Shown one piece after another: positions 34,959-43,528 of a stretch of 64,000 nucleotides of DNA. Origin of the DNA: G963674685 sp964591275 (GTDB taxonomy: Bacteria > Lernaellota > Lernaellaia > JACKCT01); assembly GCA_964591275.1 (NCBI GenBank), contig CAZQAE010000005.1, positions 51,161 to 115,160 on the forward strand, read 5' to 3'. The notes below the pieces were generated by a model, which was not told the origin of the DNA, ran no database searches, and saw only the letters and a list, made by a program, of their open reading frames with translations. Every line of letters begins with the position of its first letter. Position 1 is the stretch's first letter. Made by a program: the position numbers and the translations under genes.

Positions 34959-36578
34959 TTAATCAGCCCTGATGAAAAGAAAATAGTCCCCGATTTGCGC
35001 CGCCGGACGATAGTGCCTAAGGATTTCCTTGAACCAGGCAAGCTCCGCAGCCACGTGAATCGAGTCGGCGGCGATCCCGGTCATGTGAGGTAATGCATCG
35101 TTTGCCACCAAACCGATAATCCGGGGTTTCGCCTCGGCAAGCTCCTCGCGCGCGATCTCCACGTACTCACTCGACGCCCAGACCGCCATCACCGGCACAT
35201 GATAAATGAACCGGCTCGCACACAACCTGCCGGAAAGGGGGTAAAGCATCGCCTCGTGCCCAAAAATGAATACCATGTCCTCGGGTTCTGTGTGATCACG
35301 GATGTAATCCGCGGTCTTCAAAGCCATTTCTATATCCAAGTCAGCACAAACATACATACTGTAGACCTGCCGTAGCGTGGCTCCGCGAAACAGCCAGGCG
35401 CCCGGTCCGTCCGCCTGACGCACTGCCCAGGGCCAAAGAACAATCAGCAACGCAACCGCAGTCCCAACCGCAAGCAACCGGTCCACTTTTCGCGGCAACC
35501 CTATCTCGCCGACCATAACCACGAACATCGCGCACAACACTGCCCCTGCCGGGGCGATCGGATGATGGTGGTAAGTGAAGTTCTTGCCCTGTATGAACAC
35601 CGCGATGAGCATCAGGAAAAACCAGCTGGCGATCACCAACCACCCAGCCCTCTTCAAATCGCCACGCAGTCCAAGCCAAATGATCGCAAGCACCGAAAAT
35701 CCGATCAGGATTGCGTACATACGCATCGGAGGAAAAAAATCGCCGAAGGTCATCGCCAGCCAGGTCGAAAGCACTCCGGCTATCCCGCCGTCCTGAAACG
35801 AGATCGCGGTATACTGCGGATTCAGCTCCAATGAAGTGACCAGAAACTCTGTCAGCGCACCGTTCACCGCCAGGTAGATTCCGCATAACACAAGCGCCAC
35901 AAAAAACCCGGCTGTTAGAAAAAAAGCGGCTTGCAGTATCTTTCGGATACCCGCGATCCCCAATACAGACTGCCCGCTTTCTTTCGCAAGCCGGCAACCC
36001 AGCGCCAGCGCCAAAACACCGAGCACCGGCGCCGCCAACGCGACATTGTACTTGATCAGGAACCCAGCCCCGAGAATCAATCCAGCCAGGGTCCACGGCA
36101 ACCAGGAGATCGAGCGTCCGTCGTATGCCCGGAGACAGATCAAGACCGCCGCCGCAAGCGGCAGATTAAGGAAGCTGTCAGGCTGTAGCGTGTGGCAGGC
36201 GCCTACAGTGTAGTACGTCATCAGGTAGATCGCAGAGGCAAGCCAACCGGCATTTTTGCTGCCGGTCATGCGCCTGGCAATGCACCCGACCACGATCCCA
36301 GTAGAGGCCTGCCAAAGGAGATCGAAAATGCGAATCGCGATCATGCCTTCGCCAAACATGACACGCGCTATATAAAACAAAAAGAATATTCCAGGGGGCT
36401 TCACGTCCCAGAAGTTGATGTATGGAACTCCCCCGGCGGCAAGCGACTGGGCCGCGGCGGCAAATGTGCCAGGGTCGCGTGTGTAAGGGTGGCAAAGCGA
36501 GGTGAGCCCGAAAAACAGCGTCGCCAAAATAAAGAACAACCATCCCAGGTCGATTCGCACTTGCGCTTTATCCGCCAA
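34959..36578 (-). CDS. GT39-like (ArnT/PMT) membrane glycosyltransferase
   Basis: A 539-residue membrane protein with about ten hydrophobic helices (12-400) and a soluble C-terminal domain (about 410-539). The first loop carries YTRDPGTFAAAAQSLAAGG and INFWDVKPPG, close to the DxGxY and KPP motifs of family 39 mannosyl/aminoarabinosyl transferases, which use polyprenyl-phosphate sugars. In those enzymes the loop Asp is catalytic; here Asp35 of RDPG is the candidate. The C-terminal domain is atypical (FIFGHEAMLYPLSGR). The target could be a glycan, a lipid or a secreted protein. It lies alone, convergent with the PilZ gene 230 bp away. Confidence 0.82.
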   Translation of the reverse strand: MADKAQVRIDLGWLFFILATLFFGLTSLCHPYTRDPGTFAAAAQSLAAGGVPYINFWDVKPPGIFFLFYIARVMFGEGMIAIRIFDLLWQASTGIVVGCIARRMTGSKNAGWLASAIYLMTYYTVGACHTLQPDSFLNLPLAAAVLICLRAYDGRSISWLPWTLAGLILGAGFLIKYNVALAAPVLGVLALALGCRLAKESGQSVLGIAGIRKILQAAFFLTAGFFVALVLCGIYLAVNGALTEFLVTSLELNPQYTAISFQDGGIAGVLSTWLAMTFGDFFPPMRMYAILIGFSVLAIIWLGLRGDLKRAGWLVIASWFFLMLIAVFIQGKNFTYHHHPIAPAGAVLCAMFVVMVGEIGLPRKVDRLLAVGTAVALLIVLWPWAVRQADGPGAWLFRGATLRQVYSMYVCADLDIEMALKTADYIRDHTEPEDMVFIFGHEAMLYPLSGRLCASRFIYHVPVMAVWASSEYVEIAREELAEAKPRIIGLVANDALPHMTGIAADSIHVAAELAWFKEILRHYRPAAQIGDYFLFIRAD

Positions 36579-36721
36579 TAGCTCGACTTTCCGCTGCTGA
36601 TGAACTGGTGAGCACTATAGATTCCGGCGCCAGGGGTGTCAATCAGCGGTTGAATAAACGCCATCCCAGCTTCGCCATTCCCCGCTATTTCCTCATTTCA
36701 CACGAATAACCAGTGCATGTA

Positions 36722-36779
36722 GCGTTGTTGAAAGTGAAAAACGGATTCAATGAAAACAAGGCGCTTTCAACAGCAACGC
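36722..36779. repeat. Imperfect inverted repeat after the TMTC-like gene
   Basis: GCGTTGTTGAAAG (36722-36734) pairs with CTTTCAACAGCAACGC (36764-36779) with one 3-base bulge and a 29-base loop. It lies 4 bp beyond the stop of the TMTC-like gene. It lacks a T-run, so it is not a typical terminator. It could be a mobile-element end or an RNA-stabilising hairpin. Confidence 0.55.
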
Positions 36780-36783
36780 AGTT

Positions 36784-38286
36784 TTATATATTTGGCGGTT
36801 CGGAACTTTGAATCAATTCAAACATGTGCCTCGCCGGCGCGTGATTTGCGTTGATTTTCAGCGCCTCAACCAGTAGAGCCAGGGCGTTATTTGTGCGCCC
36901 CTTGTCCATTTCAACCGCAGCCAGGGTAACGAAGGCCATTTCGTAACCCGGTCTTGAAACCAGTACCGGCAGGAGGACTTCCCTGGCTTCATCAAAGCGC
37001 CGCTGCTTCGCCAGGGCAATGCCATAATTGATCGCCGCCTTGGAACAGTTCGAACAGTTCTCATACGAGTCGCCCCACAAAGTGATGGAATCGCGATAAA
37101 TTCGATTTTGCTTCACTGCCAGGGCAAAAAAGGCGACGAGAATGATCGCGGCGGACATGAAAACAATTTTTTTCGTCTTCAAACTCCTTGACTGTAATCT
37201 GTCGATAACAAAGGCGGCCAACAAGGCAAGGGCCAGGGTCGGCATATACAAATAGCGGACATGCCGCTGCTCGACATTCGCCACAAGATTTGAAAATGGC
37301 AATATAGCCACGAGCCACCAGCCCGCCACTGCGCCGAAATAACTCCTTTTCCACAAACCCCAGACCACAACACCGATCATCACCGCAACAACCACAATGC
37401 CCGCAATCACTTCAAAGTGCCCCAATCCCGAAAAGGCATAGGGCGGATAGACTTCATGCAAATCCAAAGGGACGAATGTGGTCGAAAAAAGGTAGTAAAC
37501 GATGGCAAACATTATGGGAATAAGATTTCCGCCGGAATCGATGGGCGGCGCATCAGTGCGTCCCCATAACCCAATGACGCCAACGCGCACGAACAGATAC
37601 GCGCCGCAGAACGCACCCATCAAAGCGAGGATGCTTATGGCGCGACGGTTTTTGAACACTCCGCTAAAACCGCAACGAACCACGGCAAGAATTGAAAAAT
37701 ATACCGGAAGCAACAGCGCTTCCTCGTTGGCGAAAACAGCTAATGGAGTAAAAATACTGAGACCAATCCATGCGCCTGGAGAACCCTTGTCGCGAACAAG
37801 GATTTTCAAGGCGCAATAAAGGGCCGCCATCATCGCCGTCAATCCCCAAATATCGAAACTGCCGATGATCAGAACAACCCTTTCCGAGTGCGTCGGATGT
37901 AAAAGCCAAACGAGCGATGCCACAAAAGCCGCACGCGTGCAAAAAAGCAATTTCAAAATCAAAAAAAGAAGCACGGCCATGGTCGCATCCAGAGTGATTC
38001 CAATGATTCTGTAGGGGAGAGGATTCCGACCGAAGGCCGGGGTCAAAAGAACGTATATGATCGACCTTATCGGGCGATAGAGTCCGTGCAGAGGCTGCCA
38101 AAGCCATTCAAGGGAAGCGTCGTGATCCACAACCGCCGGCTGGCCAAATAAAAAGTATTCGTCATCGTAAACAAAACCAAAACCAAGACTATTAGCTCGA
38201 ACAAAAATTGCGACCAGTATTATTGCGCAGGGCAGCGCCCAGGAGGGTCGCACAAAAGCCGGATTGTCACTGTCATTCATCAGCAT
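36784..38286 (-). CDS. TMTC-like multi-pass membrane protein with short TPR tail
   Basis: A 500-residue membrane protein with about ten hydrophobic helices (15-390) and a C-terminal TPR-like helical part (about 410-500). The first external loop has VYDDEYFLFGQPAV, with the acidic pair of GT-C enzymes, and VEQRHVRYLYMPTLAL matches the ERYLYFP block of the relative at 14396-16186. I infer a lipid-linked-sugar-dependent glycosyltransferase. A CSNC pair lies in the loop after the last helix. No strong ribosome site; two Met codons (38286, 38280) could start it. The 200 bp beyond its stop hold only an inverted repeat. Confidence 0.8.
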   Translation of the reverse strand: MLMNDSDNPAFVRPSWALPCAIILVAIFVRANSLGFGFVYDDEYFLFGQPAVVDHDASLEWLWQPLHGLYRPIRSIIYVLLTPAFGRNPLPYRIIGITLDATMAVLLFLILKLLFCTRAAFVASLVWLLHPTHSERVVLIIGSFDIWGLTAMMAALYCALKILVRDKGSPGAWIGLSIFTPLAVFANEEALLLPVYFSILAVVRCGFSGVFKNRRAISILALMGAFCGAYLFVRVGVIGLWGRTDAPPIDSGGNLIPIMFAIVYYLFSTTFVPLDLHEVYPPYAFSGLGHFEVIAGIVVVAVMIGVVVWGLWKRSYFGAVAGWWLVAILPFSNLVANVEQRHVRYLYMPTLALALLAAFVIDRLQSRSLKTKKIVFMSAAIILVAFFALAVKQNRIYRDSITLWGDSYENCSNCSKAAINYGIALAKQRRFDEAREVLLPVLVSRPGYEMAFVTLAAVEMDKGRTNNALALLVEALKINANHAPARHMFELIQSSEPPNI

Positions 38287-38378
38287 CAGTGAAATTCCAA
38301 GAAGTCCAAAGAGACATCGCTACGAAGCAAAACAACAAGACTGCAACGAAGTGATTTTGTCTGGAATGAAAGCAAAAG

Positions 38379-38405
38379 AAAAGGGCCCTTCGAAAGGGCC
38401 CTTTT
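38379..38405 (-). terminator. Rho-independent terminator after pilA
   Basis: AAAAGGGCCC (38379-38388) pairs with GGGCCCTTTT (38396-38405) around TTCGAAA, and the minus-strand continuation is T-rich. It is nearly symmetrical, so it may act in both directions. It is 26 bp beyond the pilA stop. Confidence 0.8.
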
Positions 38406-38431
38406 GATTTCAAACAAATGTCTGTGATTGA

Positions 38432-38785
38432 TCAGTCGGTGAACTGGAACGTTTGGGCCGGGGCGTTGGCGTGCGAAGTGGTGAACGTGTAACCCGAAGC
38501 GTTGCATCCACCGAAAAGAAAGGTGACGTCGGTATCGTCTGTCAGGTTCTTGTCAAAGCTGAGCAGATAATCCAGACCCGTCGCATAACCACCGGAAATG
38601 TCACCACCAGCCTCGTTGAACCAAACTTCCTGGGACAGTTTGGCATTACGTCCGGCGCTCTTGGACGAAGCACTGTAAGCGCGCGCGCGTAGCGAAATGA
38701 AGTTCGGGATCGCGATCAGAGCCAAAATACCAATAATGGCGACAACAATCATCAACTCAATCAGGGTGAAACCTTTTTTGTGCAT
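38432..38785 (-). CDS. pilA: Type IV major pilin PilA
   Basis: A 117-residue type IVa pilin. The short basic leader MHKKG is cut by PilD before Phe1; mature FTLIELMIVVAIIGILALIAIPNF has Glu5 and the long hydrophobic assembly helix. The remaining globular part is short (about 85 residues) and contains one Cys, so no intramolecular disulfide can form. AAGGAGG precedes the ATG. It has its own sigma-54-type promoter and terminator, as expected of an abundant pilin expressed separately from the pil genes that follow on the same strand. Confidence 0.96.
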   Translation of the reverse strand: MHKKGFTLIELMIVVAIIGILALIAIPNFISLRARAYSASSKSAGRNAKLSQEVWFNEAGGDISGGYATGLDYLLSFDKNLTDDTDVTFLFGGCNASGYTFTTSHANAPAQTFQFTD

Positions 38786-38855
38786 TCTCGAAACCTCCTT
38801 CTTGCGTTAAATCAATCCACCAACCAAGTGGAACATAGACCTGCCTGTTTGTGTT

Positions 38856-38870
38856 GCAATTAAGAGGCCA
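38856..38870 (-). promoter_or_regulatory. Sigma-54 (-24/-12) promoter of pilA
   Basis: On the minus strand the element reads TGGCCTCTTAATTGC, with GG and GC separated by the required 10 bases. The predicted start near 38844 leaves a leader of about 59 bases. The adjacent PilR-type sigma-54 activator supports it. Confidence 0.75.
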
Positions 38871-38959
38871 ACATGGGATAAAATATTATGCCTTTATTAT
38901 TAGGCACTTAAAACTCATTAAACGCCGGTGCAGGGTAGCCTCTTTTGAATTGTGCCGTA

Positions 38960-38992
38960 AATTGTCAATTGCGTATAATTAAGTGGACAATT
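38960..38992. promoter_or_regulatory. Candidate PilR upstream activating site
   Basis: AATTGTC (38960-38966) and GACAATT (38986-38992) form an inverted repeat about 116-148 bases upstream of the predicted pilA start. The TGTC half-sites resemble those reported for PilR in Pseudomonas. A further short palindrome, CACATAATGTG, is at 38998-39008. Confidence 0.4.
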
Positions 38993-39041
38993 AGCGTCAC
39001 ATAATGTGTTAAATTGCATCAATGAATTCCCTGATAGCTTC

Positions 39042-40490
39042 CTAAGTATTTCCCTGATTCTGATTCCAGCCATCGTTTCCTTCGTCCATTTCATTTTCAG
39101 CATCGGCATCGCTATCCAAGCCGTATTTTTGCAGACGGTAACGAAAACTCCTGAATGACACTTTCAGCAATCGGGCCGCTTTATTTTTTACACCCTTGGT
39201 CTGAATCAGTGCTTTTGATATCAACTGCCTCTCGAAATCCTCCAACGCCTTTTCCAAATCCAGGCCTTCAAATGGGATCTGTGCAACTGTCGATGCAATA
39301 TCAGTCGGCATGCCGGTTTTTCTCAACCTTGGCGGCAATGATTCCGGCAAAACAACATTTGACAGTTCCAGCGTCACGCCTCGTTCGATGATATTCTCCA
39401 ATTCCCGAACATTTCCGGGATATCGATATTGCCTGAGAAGATTCATAGCCTCAGTGGATATTTTCCTGATGTCCCTGTTTATCTCGGTCGTAAACTTCTC
39501 CAGAAAATAGTTGGCGAGGATTGGAATATCAGACGCTCGATCCCTTAGAGGAGGCATGCGAATCGCAATCACATTAAGCCTGTAGTATAGATCCTCGCGA
39601 AACTCACCGTTGGCCACCATCTTTTCCAGGTTTCTGTTCGTCGCGGCGATAATTCTCACATCTATGGTTTCGTCGCTGACTGAGCCGATAGCTCGGACTT
39701 TTCTTTCCTGGATGGCGCGCAAGAGTTTCACCTGAATCAACAAAGGAATCTCTCCAATTTCGTCAAGAAACAAGGTCCCCTTGTTCGCCATTGTGAACTG
39801 TCCGCATTTGTCGGCAATAGCTCCTGTAAATGCTCCTTTTTTGTGACCGAACAATTCGCTTTCCCACAATGTGTCGGGGATTGCGGCGCAATTGACCACA
39901 GCGAAAGGTTCCGAACTCCTTGGACTGTTAAAATGAATCGCATTGGCGGCCAGTTCTTTGCCGGTTCCCGTTTCTCCTAAAATGAGAATATTGCTTCGGG
40001 TGTCACTGACGCGCTTGATGAGTTCGTAAACCTCTCTCATGGCGGGATGAGCGCCGAAAATGTTGGCAAATCCATATCGGCTTCCCAACTCGGCCTTCAA
40101 TTGAATATTCTCCCGAACAAGCGTCTGCTTTTCCAAAGCCGAGTGCACAACATGTTTCAGGTCTTCAACGCGAAATGGTTTATTCACATAATCCGTCACG
40201 CCGAGGTCAAGGGCTTCCTTGAGGGACTCGGGAGTCGCATAAGCTGTAATGAGTACCACAGCCGCATCGGGATTTTTTTCTTTGGCGTATCGCAGCACCT
40301 CAATGCCGGACGCGCCCGGCATCTTTAGGTCGGTAATGACAAGATCATAGGAATGAGTTTGGAGTTTCTGAAATGCGACCTTCGCGTTCTCGGCTTTTTC
40401 AACATGATATCCTTCTTTCTCGAAGAAAATCTGAAGAAACTCGCGCAGGGACAATTCGTCATCAACAACAAGTATTTTTGGTTTTGCCAT
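39042..40490 (-). CDS. pilR: NtrC-family response regulator PilR
   Basis: A 482-residue sigma-54 activator. The receiver domain has phosphoacceptor Asp54 and Lys104; the AAA+ domain has Walker A GETGTGKE (172-179), the sigma-54-contact GAFTGA (219-224) and Walker B LFLDEIGE. A Fis-type helix-turn-helix lies near 440-460, followed by an unusual acidic Asn/Glu-rich tail of about 20 residues. ATG 40490 is preferred to an in-frame start at 40514 because it avoids a 20 bp overlap with pilS. With PilS it should switch on the pilA promoter that lies just downstream. Confidence 0.94.
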   Translation of the reverse strand: MAKPKILVVDDELSLREFLQIFFEKEGYHVEKAENAKVAFQKLQTHSYDLVITDLKMPGASGIEVLRYAKEKNPDAAVVLITAYATPESLKEALDLGVTDYVNKPFRVEDLKHVVHSALEKQTLVRENIQLKAELGSRYGFANIFGAHPAMREVYELIKRVSDTRSNILILGETGTGKELAANAIHFNSPRSSEPFAVVNCAAIPDTLWESELFGHKKGAFTGAIADKCGQFTMANKGTLFLDEIGEIPLLIQVKLLRAIQERKVRAIGSVSDETIDVRIIAATNRNLEKMVANGEFREDLYYRLNVIAIRMPPLRDRASDIPILANYFLEKFTTEINRDIRKISTEAMNLLRQYRYPGNVRELENIIERGVTLELSNVVLPESLPPRLRKTGMPTDIASTVAQIPFEGLDLEKALEDFERQLISKALIQTKGVKNKAARLLKVSFRSFRYRLQKYGLDSDADAENEMDEGNDGWNQNQGNT

Positions 40491-40494
40491 GTGA

Positions 40495-42204
40495 TTAAGA
40501 TCCGTCAGCGTCAATAATGAGGCCAGCTCTTTTTGCTGCGGGAAGAAGTATCATGAACCTCGATCCTTTGCCCGGCTGACTTTCAACGGAAATACGACCG
40601 CCGATCCAGTCCACGATATTGTGACTCGAAGTCAGCCCCAGGCCTGTGCCGTCGTCTTTCGTTGTGAAGAAAGGGTCGAATATTGACTTGATTGTATCTT
40701 CATCCATTCCCAAACCAGTATCGCCAAACAAAATTTCCACCGCCCGTCCATCCATTCCTTCAATCGGGCCAGGACTAGCCCGTCCTGTTATCGTCAATAC
40801 GCCGCCGTCTGGCATCGCCTGCACCGCGTTGATGGCCAGATTCCAAAACAATTGACGAAGGCTTTTGGGATCGGCCTTGACAAATAATCTGTCATCGATG
40901 CTCTTTTGAATCTCTATTCGATCCCGGCAGCCCGGCTCATTGGCCAAAACCTTCAACACCTCGCCGAGGATAATCCGAGCGTTCACCAGGCATTCAATAT
41001 TGCGTTCCGGAGGAGAGAAAGCCAAAAAATCGGTTACAAGCCCGTTGACGCGTTCGGTCTCGCGCATGACAATGTCCATCAATTGCCTGTCCACATCATT
41101 GAGTTTCAATTCCTTAAACAACAACTGAATCGAACCGGAAATACTGGCCAAAGGATTCCTTAACTCGTGGGCGATTCCGGCGGCCAGTTTGCCGACGACC
41201 GCAAGCTTATCGGCGCGCTTGACCGCTTCTTCCATTGAGCGAATGTCGGTCCTGTCCTCAATAACAATCAATCCTCCCAGGCTTTGTCCCTCTGCGGACT
41301 CCAAGGGAGAATGGGAAATTTCCAGTTGGCTCGTTTTCCCGTCGCGAGTGAACTGAACGGGAATAGGCCTGATCGGTTTTTGCAAAAAATCAAGCGGCAA
41401 ACCGTGAATAACGTCGTAAATGGACCGATTATGCAGTATGCCTTGCGTGGCATTAAGAATATCTGCGGAGGATGCATTGGCGAAATCAACGATTCCATCA
41501 ACATTCACTGTCATCACTCCCACGGGAATGGACCGAATGATATGTTCAAATCGCAGGCGCAGGCGGGCGAGATCATCCTGCTTCTTTTTCAGTGCATCGC
41601 TGACGACCTTGCTTCTTTCCGAAAGGAAACTTGCCAGATATGACGCAACGAAAATCGCAAATACGTTGAGGGCAATTTTATTCGCCACATCCCTTGAACT
41701 CATTGGTTGCAATCCGAAATCGGAATTAGGAACCGGTATGTCGCCGCGCCATTGCGAAATAAACAGGAACACGAGAATCAACGCACACACAACCGAGCTG
41801 ACAATCGCCGCTTTTCGCTTTAACAATATCGAAGCATTGATCACGGAGATGATGTACATAAAAAGGAAGAAAGAGAAATATCCACCGGAGATATAAACAA
41901 GTCCCGAAACGAAAAATATGTCCCAATACACTTGAATGACGAGGAAAAACGTCTTGTTGGCATATCGCTGAATCATCAGCGCTGATAGCAAGGCCGACAA
42001 CACATGAACGCCGATAAGGGTGTAGAAGGCGTGCCTGACTTCCGGATGTTCGATGAGAAAGACAGTGCCGAATACGAATGTGGAAACGACGACTCTTAAA
42101 AAGAGAAGCCACAGCAATATCTGCTTATTATCGTAGGGAAGTGTGGAATTCCCGGAAAGGTAAAGCCCACCGCTTTCGTTGACTGCTTCACTTTTCAAAG
42201 CCAT
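40495..42204 (-). CDS. pilS: Sensor histidine kinase PilS
   Basis: A 569-residue membrane kinase. Six hydrophobic helices (about 30-195) match the PilS input domain, which in Pseudomonas senses pilin in the membrane. A PAS domain (about 215-325), HisKA with AAGIAHELRNP (phosphoacceptor His346) and a HATPase domain (about 450-560) with GDTGLGMD and TGLGL boxes follow. It starts 82 bp after pilC and ends 4 bp before pilR. The pair is the expected regulator of pilA. Confidence 0.94.
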   Translation of the reverse strand: MALKSEAVNESGGLYLSGNSTLPYDNKQILLWLLFLRVVVSTFVFGTVFLIEHPEVRHAFYTLIGVHVLSALLSALMIQRYANKTFFLVIQVYWDIFFVSGLVYISGGYFSFFLFMYIISVINASILLKRKAAIVSSVVCALILVFLFISQWRGDIPVPNSDFGLQPMSSRDVANKIALNVFAIFVASYLASFLSERSKVVSDALKKKQDDLARLRLRFEHIIRSIPVGVMTVNVDGIVDFANASSADILNATQGILHNRSIYDVIHGLPLDFLQKPIRPIPVQFTRDGKTSQLEISHSPLESAEGQSLGGLIVIEDRTDIRSMEEAVKRADKLAVVGKLAAGIAHELRNPLASISGSIQLLFKELKLNDVDRQLMDIVMRETERVNGLVTDFLAFSPPERNIECLVNARIILGEVLKVLANEPGCRDRIEIQKSIDDRLFVKADPKSLRQLFWNLAINAVQAMPDGGVLTITGRASPGPIEGMDGRAVEILFGDTGLGMDEDTIKSIFDPFFTTKDDGTGLGLTSSHNIVDWIGGRISVESQPGKGSRFMILLPAAKRAGLIIDADGS

Positions 42205-42286
42205 CTTCGCTCACAAAAGAATAATGGGCTCGGCAGGCCCAATATTCTGAGGAATGTTTGAGTTTGTCGATGTGGAAATCGATATT

Positions 42287-43498
42287 CTAGCCAATGACAG
42301 ACACCAACTTGAAAATGGGCAAATACATGCACACAAGCAAAAAGCCCACCGTGCCGCCCAGGAAAACCATCATGATCGGCTCCAGAAGGGTCGTGAGCGA
42401 GTTCACCGCCATATCGACTTCATCTTCATAGAAGTCCGCGATTTTCGACAACATAACGTCCAGAGCGCCCGTCGTTTCACCGACCGTGATCATCTGACAA
42501 ACCATCGAAGGAAACACGCCGGATTCGGCAAGGGGTTCGGCAATGGTCTTTCCTTCCGAGATTCGGGTCTTGGTCATCAAAATGGCCCGCTCAATCGTCT
42601 TATTACCTGATGTCTTGGCGACAATTTCCAGTCCGTCGAGGATCGGCACACCGGAAGTAATCATGGTGCTCAAGGTCCTAGTAAATTTGGCGATCGCCTG
42701 CTTGCGGATAAGTGGTCCGAATATTGGGGCCTTCAAAACGACATCATCGAAGATTACGGTGCCTTTTTCCGTATTGAGCAGCTTCTTGGACATCAGGTAG
42801 GCGCCGATGACAACGGGAATTATGGCCCACCAGTAGCCGGTCATGAAATCGGAGATAGTCACAACTAATTGCGTGGGTCCCGGAAGTTGCCCGCCGAAGT
42901 CTTCAAACATCTTTTTAAAGACGGGAATCACGAACACCATCAAAATAATAACCACCATGACGGTAATGCCCAAAACGGCGAGGGGATAAACCAAGGCGCC
43001 TTTCACTTTTTTCTTCAGCTTCATTGTCTTTTCGATATAGGCGCCAAGACGGTTCATGATCGTATCCAAAATACCGCCGACTTCACCTGCGGAAATCAGA
43101 GCCACAAAAAGTGAATCGAACTGCTTCGGATGCTTGGCCAAAGCCTTCGCAAATGTCGATCCCGATTCCACGTCGGTTTTTATCTCACCCAAAACCTCTC
43201 GGAAAGTCTTGTTCTCCTGCTGAGACACCAGAATATCCAGACATTGCACAAGCGGGAGACCGGCGTCGATCATCGTGGCGAACTGCCTTGTGAACACCAC
43301 GATATCTTTCTCTGACACCTTTTGCTTGGTCAGCTGAATATTCGAAAGACCTGAAAACTTGCTTTTCGCTTTGACTTTCGTCGCGACGATCTGCTGAGTC
43401 CGCAATCGAGCTATGACGGCTTCCTCGTTCGGAGCTTCCATTTCTCCGTTTGCTTCAGTCCCCGTCCGTGTCTTTCCTTCCCAATTATAAATTGGCAT
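42287..43498 (-). CDS. pilC: Type IV pilus inner-membrane platform protein PilC
   Basis: A 403-residue polytopic protein of the GspF/PilC family. Two related cytoplasmic halves (F-domains at about 65-190 and 270-390) alternate with membrane helices (about 170-190, 220-240, 375-395). ETGNKT-like LVSQQENKTFREVLGEI and KTSGNKTIERAILM mark the two halves. It receives PilB and PilT and supports pilin assembly. It follows pilT by 30 bp. Confidence 0.95.
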   Translation of the reverse strand: MPIYNWEGKTRTGTEANGEMEAPNEEAVIARLRTQQIVATKVKAKSKFSGLSNIQLTKQKVSEKDIVVFTRQFATMIDAGLPLVQCLDILVSQQENKTFREVLGEIKTDVESGSTFAKALAKHPKQFDSLFVALISAGEVGGILDTIMNRLGAYIEKTMKLKKKVKGALVYPLAVLGITVMVVIILMVFVIPVFKKMFEDFGGQLPGPTQLVVTISDFMTGYWWAIIPVVIGAYLMSKKLLNTEKGTVIFDDVVLKAPIFGPLIRKQAIAKFTRTLSTMITSGVPILDGLEIVAKTSGNKTIERAILMTKTRISEGKTIAEPLAESGVFPSMVCQMITVGETTGALDVMLSKIADFYEDEVDMAVNSLTTLLEPIMMVFLGGTVGFLLVCMYLPIFKLVSVIG

Positions 43499-43528
43499 GA
43501 CAAAAACTCCTGCGGTCCTGGGTTGATG

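Noticed and set aside
34784..35041. Minus-strand frame of 85 codons overlapping the end of the GT39-like gene
   Set aside because: It overlaps a real gene in another frame, lacks a ribosome site and has no family.
36722..36779. Calling the inverted repeat a terminator
   Set aside because: No T-run follows on the minus strand and the loop is long.
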